DNA of 64,000 bases from Clusia tigrina (Eukaryota; Arthropoda; Insecta; Diptera; Clusiidae): NCBI GenBank assembly GCA_920105625.2, contig OV050033.1, positions 91,080,280-91,144,279 of the forward strand. Direction: 5' to 3'. Both the position numbers and the translations under genes were made by a program. Below are positions 40,601-52,012 of the stretch, piece after piece (positions within the stretch are counted from its first letter, which is position 1; each line of letters starts with the position of its first letter). A model generated the notes under the pieces. That model did no database searches and was not told the DNA's origin. It was given only the letters and a program-made list of their open reading frames with translations.

Positions 40601-41953
40601 CATTTGAAGTTTTACTAGTGTTTGATTTGGGACTCAAGGGTAGCATAGCTTTGAGCGATAGCTTAAATTGACAAGAAGCTCGAGTACTTTATTGTTACAA
40701 AATTTCAAGGTTTTATGACGCTCCAGTAAAAAGGTACAAGCATTTGTATTTTGCAAACTTTGATAGTTGTAGGACGTACCGTATAGAAGTTAGGGCCATT
40801 TGAAGTTTTATCAGTGTTTGATTTGGGACTCAAGGGTAGCATAGCTTTGAGCGATAGCTTAAATTGACAAGAAGCTCGAGTACTTTATTGTTACAAAATT
40901 TCAAGGTTTTATGACGCTCCAGTAAAAAGGTACAAGCATTTGTATTTTGCAAACTTTGATAGTTGTAGGACGTACCGTATAGAAGTTAGGGCCATTTGAA
41001 GTTTTATCAGTGTTTGATTTGGGACTCAAGGGTAGCATACCTTTGAGCAATAAGTTAAATTGACAAGAGGCTCGAGTACTTTATTGTTACAAATTTCAAG
41101 ATTTTATGATGCTCCAGTCAAAAGTTACAAGCATTTGTATGTTGCAAACTTTGATAGGTGTAGGACGTACCGTATATAAGTTAGGGCCATTTGAAGTTTT
41201 ATCAGAGTTAGACTTTGGAATCAAGGGTAGCATAGCTTTGAGCGATAGCTTAAATTGACAAGAGGCTCGAGTACTTTATTGTTACAAAATTTCAAGGTTT
41301 TGTGACGCTCCAGGTAAAAATTACAAGTATTTGTATGTTGCAAACTTTGATAGGTGTAGGACGTACCGTATAGAAGTTAGGGCCATTTGAAGTTTTATCA
41401 GTGTTAGATTTGGGACTCAAGGGTAGCATAGCTTTGAGCGATAGCTTAAATTGACAAGAGGCTCAAGTACTTTATTGTTACAAAATTTCAAGGTTTTATG
41501 ATGCTCCAGTAAAAAGTTACAAGCATCTGTATGTTGCAAACTTTGATAGGTATAGGACGTACCGTATAGAAGTTAGAGCCATTTGAAGTTTTACTAGTGT
41601 TTGATTTGGGACTCAAGGGTAGCATAGCTTGGAGCGATAACTTAAATTGACAAGAGGCTCGAGTACTTTATTGTTACAGAATTTCAAGGGTTTATGACGC
41701 TCCAGTAAAAAGTTACAAGCATTTGATAGGTGTAGGACGTACCGTATAGAAGTTAGGGCCATTTGAAGTTTTATCACGTTTGATTTGGGACTCAAGGGTA
41801 GCATAGCTCTGAGCGATAGCTTTAATTGACAAGAGGCTCGAGTACTTTATTGCTACAAAATTTCATGGTGTTATGACGCTCCAGTAAAAAGTTACAAGCA
41901 TTTGTAGGTTGCGAAATTTGACAGATGTAGAACGTACCGTATAGAATTTAGGG

Positions 41954-42093
41954 CCATTTGAAGTTTTATCAGTGTTTGATTTGGGATTCAAGGGTAGCAT
42001 AGCTTTGAGCGATAGCTTAAATTGACAAGAGGCTGGAGTACTTTATTGTTACAAAATTTCAAGGTTATATGACGTACCGTATATAAGTTAGGG
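41954..42093 (+). repeat. 140-bp truncated monomer
   Basis: This is the 6655-bp-offset duplicate of 35299-35438. It differs by gggattcaag in place of gggactcaag. Confidence 0.92.
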
Positions 42094-43660
42094 CCATTTG
42101 AAATTTTATCAACGTTTGATTTGGGACTCAAGGGTAGCATAGCTTTGAGCGATAGCTTAAAATGACAAGAAGCTCGAGTACTTTATTGTTACAAAATTTC
42201 AAGGTTTTATGACGCTCCAGTAAAAAGGTACAAGCATTTGTATTTTGCAAACTTTAATAGTTGTAGGACGTACCGTATAGAAGTTAGGGCCATTTGAAGT
42301 TTTATCAGTGTTTGATTTGGGACTCAAGGGCAGCATAGCTTTGAGCAATAAGTTAATTTGACAAGAGGCTCAAGAACTTTATTGTTACAAAATTTCAACG
42401 TTTTATGACGCTCCAGTAAAAAGTTACAAGCATTTGTGTGTTGCAAACTTTGATAGATATAGGTTGCACCGTATAGACGTTAGGGCCATTTGAAGTTTTA
42501 TCAGTGTTTGATTTGGGACTCAAGGGTAGCATAGCTTTGAGCGATAACTTAAATTGACAAGAGGCTCGAGTATTTTATTGTTACAAAATTTCAAGGTTTT
42601 ATGACGCTCTAGTAAAAAGTTACAAGCATTTGTATGTTGAAAACTTTGATAGGTGTAGGACGTACCGTATAGAAGTTAGGGCCATTTGAAATTTTATCAA
42701 TGTTTGATTTGGGACTCAAGGGTAGCATAGCTTTGAGCGATAGCTTAAATTGCCAAGATGCTCGAGTACTTTATTGTTACAAAATTTCAAGGTTTTATGA
42801 CGCTCCAGTAAAAAGTTACAAGCATTTTTGTGTTGCAAACTTTGATAGGTGTAGGACGTACCGTATAGAAGTTAGGGCCATTTGAAGTTTTATCAGTGTT
42901 TGATTTGGGACTCAAGGATAGCATAGCTTTGAGCGATAGCTTAAAATGACAAGAAGCTCGAGTACTTTATTGTTACAAAATTTCAAGGTTTTATGACGCT
43001 CCAGTAAAAAGGTACAAGCATTTGTATTTTGCAAACTTTGATAGTTGTAGGACGTACCGTATAGAAGTTAGGGCCATTTGAAGTTTTATCAGTGTTTGAT
43101 TTGGGACTCAAGGGTAGCATACCTTTGAGCAATAAGTTAAATTGACAAGAGGCTCGAGTACTTTATTGTTACAAATTTCAAGATTTTATGATGCTCCAGT
43201 CAAAAGTTACAAGCATTTGTATGTTGCAAACTTTGATAGGTGTAGGACGTACCGTATATAAGTTAGGGCCATTTTAAGTTTTATCAGAGTTTGATTTTGG
43301 AATCAAGGGTAGCATAGCTTTGAGCGATAGCTTAAATTGACAAGAGGCTCGAGTACTTTATTGTTACAAAATTTCAAGGTTTTGTGACGCTCCAGGTAAA
43401 AATTACAAGTATTTGTATGTTGCAAACTTTGATAGGTGTAGGACGTACCGTATAGAAGTTAGGGCCATTTGAAGTTTTATCAGTGTTAGATTTGGGACTC
43501 AAGGGTAGCATAGCTTTGAGCGATAGCTTAAATTGACAAGAGGCTCAAGTACTTTATTGTTACAAAATTTCAAGGTTTTATGACGCTCCAGTAAAAAGTT
43601 ACAAGCATTTGTATGTTTCAAACTTTGATAGGTGTAGGACGTACCGTATAGAAGTTAGGG

Positions 43661-43800
43661 TCATTTGAAGTTTTATCAGTGTTTGATTTGGGACTCAAGG
43701 GTAGCATACCTTTGAGCAATAAGTTAAATTGACAAGAGGCTGGAGTACTTTATTGTTACAAAATTTCAAGGTTATATGACGTACCGTATATAAGTTAGGG
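43661..43800 (+). repeat. 140-bp truncated monomer
   Basis: This is the 6655-bp-offset duplicate of 37006-37145, with the same left-half variants. Confidence 0.92.
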
Positions 43801-44192
43801 CCATTTGAAATTTTATCAACGTTTGATTTGGGACTCAAGGGTAGCATAGCTTTGAGCGATAGCGTAAAATGACAAGAAGCTCGAGTACTTTATTGTTACA
43901 AAATTTCAAGGTTTTATGACGCTCCAGTAAAAAGGTACAAGCATTTGTATTTTGCAAACTTTAATAGTTGTAGGACGTACCGTATAGAAGTTAGGGCCAT
44001 TTGAAGTTTTATCAGTGTTTGATTTGGGACTCAAGGGCAGCATAGCTTTGAGCGATAGCTTAAATTGACAAGAGGCTCGAGTACTTTCTTGTTACAAAAT
44101 TTCAAGATTTTATGACGCTCCAGTAAAAAGTTACAAGCATTTGTATGTTTCAAACTTTGACAGATGTAGAACGTACCGTATAGAATTTAGGG

Positions 44193-44332
44193 CCATTTGA
44201 AGTTTTATCAGTGTTTGATTTGGGATTCAAGGGTAGCATAGCTTTGAGCGATAGCTTAAATTGACAAGAGGCTGGAGTACTTTATTGTTACAAAATTTCA
44301 AGGTTATATGACGTACCGTATAAAAGTTAGGG
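44193..44332 (+). repeat. 140-bp truncated monomer
   Basis: This is the 6655-bp-offset duplicate of 37538-37677, with taccgtataaaag. Confidence 0.92.
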
Positions 44333-44724
44333 CCATTTGAAATTTTATCAACGTTTGATTTGGGACTCAAGGGTAGCATAGCTTTGAGCGATAGCTTAAA
44401 ATGACAAGAAGCTCGAGTACTTTATTGTTACAAAATTTCAAGGTTTTATGACGCTCCAGTAAAAAGGTACAAGCATTTGTATTTTGCAAACTTTAATAGT
44501 TGTAGGACGTACCGTATAGAAGTTAGGGCCATTTGAAGTTTTATCAGTGTTTGATTTGGGACTCAAGGGCAGCATAGCTTTGAGCGATAGCTTAAATTGA
44601 CAAGAGGCTCGAGTACTTTCTTGTTACAAAATTTCAAGATTTTATGACGCTCCAGTAAAAAGTTACAAGCATTTGTATGTTTCAAACTTTGATAGGTGTA
44701 GGACGTACCGTATAGAAGTTAGGG

Positions 44725-44864
44725 TCATTTGAAGTTTTATCAGTGTTTGATTTGGGACTCAAGGGTAGCATACCTTTGAGCAATAAGTTAAATTGACAAG
44801 AGGCTGGAGTACTTTATTGTTTCAAAATTTCAAGGTTATATGACGTACCGTATATAAGTTAGGG
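44725..44864 (+). repeat. 140-bp truncated monomer outside the 6655-bp unit
   Basis: This seventh truncated unit lies just past the end of unit copy 2. It resembles 37006-37145 but reads ttgtttcaaaatttc. It is followed by a monomer with gcgatagtgtaaaatg. Confidence 0.91.
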
Positions 44865-45564
44865 CCATTTGAAATTTTATCAACGTTTGATTTGGGACTC
44901 AAGGGTAGCATAGCTTTGAGCGATAGTGTAAAATGACAAGAAGCTCGAGTACTTTATTGTTACAAAATTTCAAGGTTTTATGACGCTCCAGTAAAAAGGT
45001 ACAAGCATTTGTATTTTGCAAACTTTGATAGTTGTAGGACGTACCGTATAGAAGTTAGGGCCATTTGAAGTTTTATCAGTGTTTGATTTGGGACTCAAGG
45101 GCAGCATAGCTTTGAGCGATAGCTTAAATTGACAAGAGGCTCGAGTACTTTCTTGTTACAAAATTTCAAGGTTTTATGACGCTCCAGTAAAAAGTTACAA
45201 GCATTTGTATGTTGCAAACTTTGATAGGTGTAGGACGTACCGTATAGAAGCTAGGGTCATTTGAAGTTTTATCAGTGTTTGATTTGGGACTCAAGGGTAG
45301 CATACCTTTGAGCAATAAGTTAAATTGACAAGAGGCTCGAGTACTTTATTGTTACAAATTTCAAGATTTTATGATGCTCCAGTCAAAAGTTACAAGCATT
45401 TGTATGTTGCAAACTTTGATAGGTGTAGGACGTACCGTATATAAGTTAGGGCCATTTGAAGTTTTATTAGAGTTTGATTTGGGAATCAAGGGTAGCATAG
45501 CTTTGAGCGATAGCTTAAATTGACAAGAGGCTCGAGTACTTTATTGTTACAAAATTTCAAGGTT

Positions 45565-45661
45565 TTGTGACGCTCCAGGTAAAAATTACAAGTATTTGTA
45601 TGTTGCAAACTTTGATAGGTGTAGGACGTACCGTACTTTATTTTTAGAAAATTTCAAGGTT
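45565..45661 (+). repeat. 97-bp half-monomer at an aberrant junction
   Basis: The motif ttgtgacgctccagg occurs at 45565 and 45662. Between them gacgtaccgta runs straight into ctttatttttagaaaattt. The end of one monomer and the first about 78 bases of the next are missing, joined across gta. This is the shortest unit in the window, about half a monomer. Confidence 0.9.
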
Positions 45662-47720
45662 TTGTGACGCTCCAGGTAAAAATTACAAGTATTTGTATGT
45701 TGCAAACTTTGATAGGTGTAGGACGTACCGTATAGAAGTTAGGGCCATTTGAAGTTTTATCAGTGTTAGATTTGGGACTCAAGGGTAGCATAGCTTTGAG
45801 CGATAGCTTAAATTGACAAGAGGCTCAAGTACTTTATTGTTACAAAATTTCAAGGTTTTATGATGCTCCAGTAAAAAGTTACAAGCATCTGTATGTTGCA
45901 AACTTTGATAGGTATAGGACGTACCGTATAGAAGTTAGAGCCATTTGAAGTTTTACTAGTGTTTGATTTGGGACTCAAGGGTAGCATAGCTTGGAGCGAT
46001 AACTTAAATTGACAAGAGGCTCGAGTACTTTATTGTTACAGAATTTCAAGGGTTTATGACGCTCCAGTAAAAAGTTACAAGCATTTGATAGGTGTAGGAC
46101 GTACCGTATAGAAGTTAGGGCCATTTGAAGTTTTATCACGTTTGATTTGGGACTCAAGGGTAGCATAGCTCTGAGCGATAGCTTTAATTGACAAGAGGCT
46201 CGAGTACTTTATTGTTACAAAATTTCATGGTGTTATGACGCTCCAGTAAAAAGTTACAAGCATTTGTATGTTGCAAGCTTTGATAGGTGTAGGACGTACC
46301 GTATAGAAGATAGGGCCATTTGAAGTTTTATCAGTGTTTGATATGGGATTCAAGGGTAGCATAGCTGTGAGCGATAGCTTAAATTGACAAGAGGCTGGAG
46401 TACTTTATTGTTACAAAATTTCAAGGTTATATGACGCTCCAGTAAAAAGTTACAAGCATTTATGTGTTGCAAACTTTGATAGGAGTAGGACGTACCGTAT
46501 AGAAGTTAGGGCCATTTGAAGTTTTACCAGTGTTTGATTTGGGACTCAAGGGTAGCATAGCTTCGAGCAATAAGTTAAATTGACAAGAGGCTCGAGTATT
46601 TTATTGTTTCAAAATTTCAACGTTTTATGACGCTCCAGTAAAAAGTTACAAGCATTTGTGTGTTGCAAACTTTGATAGATATAGGTTGCACCGTAAATAA
46701 GTTAGGGCCATTTGAAGTTTTGTCAGTGTTTGATTTGGGACTCAAGGGTAGCATAGCTTTGAGCGATAACTTAAATTCTCAAGAGGCTCGAGTATTTTAT
46801 TGTTCCAAATTTTCAAGGTTTTATGATGCTCCAGTAAAACGTTACAAGCATTTTTATGTTGAAAACTTTGATTGGTGTAGGACGTACCGTATAGAAGTTA
46901 GGGCCATTTGAAATTTTATCAACGTTTGATTTGGGACTCAAGGGTAGCATAGCTTTGAGCGATAGCTTAAATTGACAAGAGGCTGGAGTACTTTATTGTT
47001 ACAAAATTTCAAGGTTATATGACGCTCCAGTAAAAAGTTACAAGCATTTATGTGTTGCAAACTTTGATAGGTGTAGGACGTACCGTATAGAAGTTAGGGT
47101 CATTTGAAGTTTTATCAGTGTTTGATTTGGGACTCAAGGGTAGCATAGCTTTGAGCGATAGCTTAAATTGACAAGAGGCTCGAGTACTTTCTTGTTACAA
47201 AATTTCAAGGTTTTATGACGCTCCAGTAAAAAGTTACAAGCATTTGTATGTTGCAAACTTTGATAGGTGTAGGACGTACCGTATAGAAATTAGGGTCATT
47301 TGAAGTTTTATCAGTGTTTGATTTGGGACTCAAGGGTAGCATACCTTTGAGCAATAAGTTAAATTGACAAGAGGCTCGAGTACTTTATTGTTACAAATTT
47401 CAAGATTTTATGATGCTCCAGTAAAAAGTTACAAGCATCTGTATGTTGCAAACTTTGATAGGTATAGGACGTACCGTATAGAAGTTAGAGCCATTTGAAG
47501 TTTTACTAGTGTTTGATTTGGGACTCAAGGGTAGCATAGCTTGGAGCGATAACTTAAATTGACAAGAGGCTCGAGTACTTTATTGTTACAGAATTTCAAG
47601 GGTTTATGACGCTCCAGTAAAAAGTTACAAGCATTTGATAGGTGTAGGACGTACCGTATAGAAGTTAGGGCCATTTGAAGTTTTATCACGTTTGATTTGG
47701 GACTCAAGGGTAGCATAGCT

Positions 47721-50220
47721 TCGAGCAATTAGTTAAATTGACAAGAGGCTCGAGTATTTTATTGTTTCAAAATTTCAAAGTTCTATGACGCTCCAGTAAA
47801 AAGTTACAAGCATTTGTGTGTTGCAAACTTTGATAGATATAGGTTGCACCGTAAAGAAGTTAGGGCCATTTGAAGTTTTGTCAGTGTTTGATATGGGACT
47901 CAAGGGTAGCATAGCTTTGAGCGATAACTTAAATTGACAAGAGGCTCGAGTATTTTATTGTTACAAAATTTCAAGGTTTTATGACGCTCCAGTAAAAAGT
48001 TACAAGCATTTTTATGTTGAAAACTTTGATAGGTGTAGGACGTACCGTATAGAAGTTAGGGCCATTTGAAATTTTATAGACGTTTGATTTGGTACTCAAG
48101 GGTAGCATAGCTTTGAGCGATAGCTTAAATTGACAAGATGCTCGAGTACTTTATTGTTACAAAATTTCAAGGTTTTATGACGCTCCAGTAAAAAGTTACA
48201 AGCATTTTTATGTTGCAAACTTTGATAGGTGTAGGACGTACCGTATAGAAGTTAGGGCCATTTGAAGTTTTATCAGTGTTTGATTTGGGACTCAAGGGTA
48301 GCATAGTTTTGAGCGATAACTTAAATTGACAAGAGGCTCGAGTATTTTATTGTTACAAAATTTCAAGGTTTTATGACGCTCCAGTAAAAAGATACAAGCA
48401 TTTGTATGTTGAAAACTTTGATAGGTGTAGGACGTCCCGTAAAGAAGTTAGGGCCATTTGAAGTTTTATCAGTGTTTGATTTGGGACTCAAGGGTAGCAT
48501 AGCTTTGAGCAATAAGTTTAATTGACAAGAGGCTCGAGTACTTTATTGTTACAAAATTTCAAGGTTTTATTACGCTCCACTAAAAAGTTACAAGCATTTG
48601 TAGGTTGCGAAATTTGACAGGTGTAGGACGTACCGTATAGAAGTTAGGGCCATTTGAAGTTCTACCAGTGTTTGATTTGGGACTCAAGGGTAGCATAGCT
48701 TCGAGCAATAAGTTAAATTGACAAGAGGCTCGAGCATTTTATTGTTTCAAAATTTCAACGTTCTATGACGTTCCAGTAAAAAGTTACAAGCATTTGTGTG
48801 TTGCAAACTTTGATAGATATAGGTTGCACCGTAAAGAAGTTAGGGCCATTTGAAGTTTTGTCAGTGTTTGATTTGGGACTCAAGGGTAGCATAGCTTTGA
48901 GCGATAACTTAAATTGACAAGAGGCTCGAGTATTTTATTGTTACAAAATTTCAAGGTTTTATGACGCTCCAGTAAAAAGTTACAAGCATTTTTATGTTGA
49001 AAACTTTGATAGGTGTAGGACGTACCGTATAGAAGTTAGGGCTATTTGAAATTTTATCAACGTTTGATTTGGTACTCAAGGGTAGCATAGCTTTAAGCGA
49101 TAGCTTAAATTGAAAAGATGCTCGAGTACTTTATTGTTACAAAATTTCAAGGTTTTATGACGCTCCAGTAAAAAGTTACAAGCATTTTTATGTTGCAAAC
49201 TTTGATAGGTGTAGGACGTACCGTATAGAAGTTAGGGCCATTTGAAGTTTTATCAGTGTTTGATTTGGGACTCAAGGGTAGCATAGTTTTGAGCGATAAC
49301 TTAAATTGACAAGAGGCTCGAGTATTTTATTGTTACAAAATTTCAAGGTTTTATGACGCTCCAGTAAAATGATACAAGCATTTGTATGTTGAAAACTTTG
49401 ATAGGTGTAGGACGTCCCGTAAAGAAGTTAGGGCCATTTGAAGTTTTGTCAGTGTTTGATTTGGGACTCAAGGGTAGCATAGCTTTGAGCGATAACTTAA
49501 ATTGACAAGAGGCTCGAGTATTTTATTGTTACAAAATTTCAAGGTTTTATGACGCTCCAGTAAAAAGTTACAAGCATTTTTATGTTGAAAACTTTGATAG
49601 GTGTAGGACGTACCGTATAGAAGTTAGGGCCATTTGAAATTTTAGCAACGTTTGATTTGGTACTCAAGGGTAGCATAGCTTTGAGCGATAGCTTAAATTG
49701 ACAAGATGCTCGAGAACTTTATTGTTACAAAATGTCAACGTTTTATGACGCTCCAGTAAAAAGTTACAAGCATTTGTGTGTTGCAAACTTTGATAGATAT
49801 AGGTTGCACCGTATAGAAGTTAGGGCCATTTGAAGTTTTGTCAGTGTTTGATTTGGGACTCAAGGGTAGCATAGCTTTGAGCGATAACTTAAATTGACAA
49901 GAGGCTCGAGTATTTTATTGTTACAAAATTTCAAGGTTTTATGACGCTCCAGTAAAAAGTTACAAGCATTTTTATGTTGAAAACTTTGATAGGTGTAGGA
50001 CGTACCGTATAGAAGTTAGGGCCATTTGAAATTTTATCAACGTTTGACTTGGTACTCAAGGGTAGCATAGCTTTGAGCGATAGCTTAAATTGACAAGATG
50101 CTCGAGTATTTTATTTTTACAAAATTTCAAGGTTTTATGACGCTCCAGTAAAAAGATACAAGCATTTGTATGTTGAAAACTTTGATAGGTGTAGGACGTC
50201 CGGTATAGAAGTTAGGGCCA
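47721..50220. repeat. Five-monomer higher-order array, 980-bp unit
   Basis: The motif ttgcaaactttgatagat preceding ataggttgcacc occurs at 47821, 48801 and 49781, two steps of exactly 980 (5 x 196). The tcgagcaat variant at 47721 and 48701 follows the same step. The last monomer of the unit differs between copies, and the third copy is chimeric (gatgctcgagaac joined to tgtcaacgttttatg near 49730) and incomplete. Confidence 0.87.
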
Positions 50221-51265
50221 TTTGAAGTTTTATCAGTGTTTTATTTGGGACTCAAGGGTAGCACAGCTTTGAGCAATAAGTTAAATTGACAAGAGGCTCG
50301 AGTACTTTATTGTTACAAAATTTCAACGTTTTATGACGCTCCAGTAAAAAGTTACAAGCATTTGTATGTTGAAAACTTTGATAGATGTGTGACGTCCCGT
50401 ATAGAAGTTAGGGCCATTGGAAGTTCTATCAGTGTTTGATTTGGGACTCAAGGGTAGCATAGCTTTGAGCGAAAGCTTAAATTGACAAGAGGCTCGCGTA
50501 CTTTATTGTTACAAAATTTCAAGGCTTTATGATGCTCCAGTAAAAAGTTACAAGCATTTGTATGTTGCAAACTTTGATAGGTGTAGGACGTACCGTATAG
50601 AAGTTGGAGCCATTTGAAGTTTTACCAGTGTTTGATTTGGGACTCAAGGGTAGCATAGCTTGGAGCGATAACTGAAATTGACAAGAGGCTCGAGTACTTT
50701 ATTGTTACAAAATTTCAAGGCTTTATGACGCTCCAGTAAAAAGTTACAAGCATTTGATAGGTGTAGGACGTACCGTATAGAAGTTAGGGCCATTTGAAGT
50801 TTTATCACGTTTGATTTGGGACTCAAGCTCTGAGCGATAGCTTTAATTGACAAGAGGCTCGAGTACTTTATTGTTACAAAATTTCATGGTGTTATGACGC
50901 TCCAGTAAAAAGTTACAAGCATTTGTAGGTTGCAAACTTTGATAAATGTAGGACGTACCGTATAGAAGTTAGGGCCATTGGAAGTTTTATCAGTGTTTGA
51001 TTTGGGACTCAAGGGTAGCATAGCTTTGAGCGGTAGCTTAAATTGACAAGAGGCTCGAGTACTTTATTGTTACAAATTTCAAGATTTTATGATGCTCCAG
51101 TAAAAAGTTACAAGCATTTGTATGTTGCAAACTTTGATAGGTGTAGGACGTACCGTATAGAAGTTAGGGCCATTTGAAGTTTTATCAGTGTTTGATTTGG
51201 GACTCAAGGGTAGCATAGCTTTGAACGATAGCTTAAATTGAGAAGAGGGTCGAGTAGTCTATTGT
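50221..51265. repeat. Segment related to the 27.2-28.0 kb region
   Basis: The distinctive gatgtgtgacgtcccg, gcgaaagctt and ggctcgcgtac variants near 50370-50495 recur at 27315-27430. The offset is 23067 on the left and 22871 on the right, a change of exactly 196. One monomer present near 27550 is therefore absent here. The monomer with gactcaagctctgagc (10-bp deletion) is at about 50821. Confidence 0.85.
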
Positions 51266-52012
51266 TACAAAATTTCAAGATTTTATGACGCTCCAGTAGA
51301 AATTTACAAGCATTTGTATGTTGCAAACTTTGATAGGAGCAGTACGTACCGTATAGAAGTAAGGGCCATTTGAAGTTTTATCAGTGTTTGATTTGGGACT
51401 CAAGGGTAGCATAGCTTTGAGCGATAGCTTTAATTGACAAGAGGCTCGAGTACTTTATTGTTACAAAATTTCATGGTTTTATGACGCTCCAGTAAAAAGT
51501 TACAAGCATTTGTATGTTGCAAACTTTGACAGGTGTAGGACGTACCGTATAGAATTTAGGGCCATTTGAAGTTTTATCAGTGTTTGATTTGGGACTCAAG
51601 GGTAGCGTAGCTTTGAGCAATAGGTTAAATTGACAAGAGGCTCGAGTACTTTATTGTTACAAAATTTCAAGGTTTTATGGCGCTCCAGTAAAAAGTTACA
51701 AGCATTTGATAGGTGAAGGACGTACCGTATAGAAGTTAGGGCCATTTGAAGTTTTATCACGGTGTATTTGGGACTCAATGGTAGCATAGCTCTGAGCGAT
51801 AGCTTAAATTGACAAGGGGCTCGAGTACTTTATTGTTACAAAATTTCATGGTGTTATTACGCTCCAGTAAAAAGTTACAAGCATTTGTATGTTGCACACT
51901 TTGACAGGTGTAGGAGGTACCGTAAAGAATTTAGGGCCATTTGAAGTCTTATCAGTGTTTGATTTGGGACTCAAGGGTAGCATAGCTTTGAGCGATAGCT
52001 TAAATTGACAAG
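51266..52012. repeat. Right member of the dispersed pair (partner 1-747)
   Basis: The offset to the left copy is constant at 51265. The upstream neighbour here is a gagaagagggtcgagtagtc monomer. Downstream the sequence switches to the caagattctcgag monomer of the 5.0/8.4 kb family. The copy therefore has defined ends within shared monomer sequence. Confidence 0.9.

Larger units (their letters stand above)
37848..44502. repeat. 6655-bp higher-order unit, copy 2
   Basis: Five substitutions relative to copy 1 were spotted: 33354 c / 40009 g, 33523 g / 40178 a, 35332 c / 41987 t, 36189 c / 42844 g, and 36659 c / 43314 a. No indel was seen. The two copies abut directly, so this is a simple head-to-tail duplication whose breakpoint lies somewhere in about 30 bp of shared monomer sequence. 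Confidence 0.95.
44503..47720. repeat. Patchwork block built from pieces of the 6655-bp unit
   Basis: The segment 45657 to about 46260 matches 41295-41900 at offset 4362, and 47412-47715 matches 41500-41803 at offset 5912. Both carry the rare gttacagaatttcaaggg monomer. Two full-length monomers with ggttatatgacgctccag at about 46425 and 47013 (588 bp apart) look like the undeleted parent of the 140-bp units. No unique DNA is present. Confidence 0.82.

Noticed and set aside
32396..46911. Plus-strand frames beginning MFDLGLKGSIALSD as possible genes
   Set aside because: Each lies within one duplicated monomer and results from two point changes. The 6655-bp duplication explains the repeated occurrence without selection.
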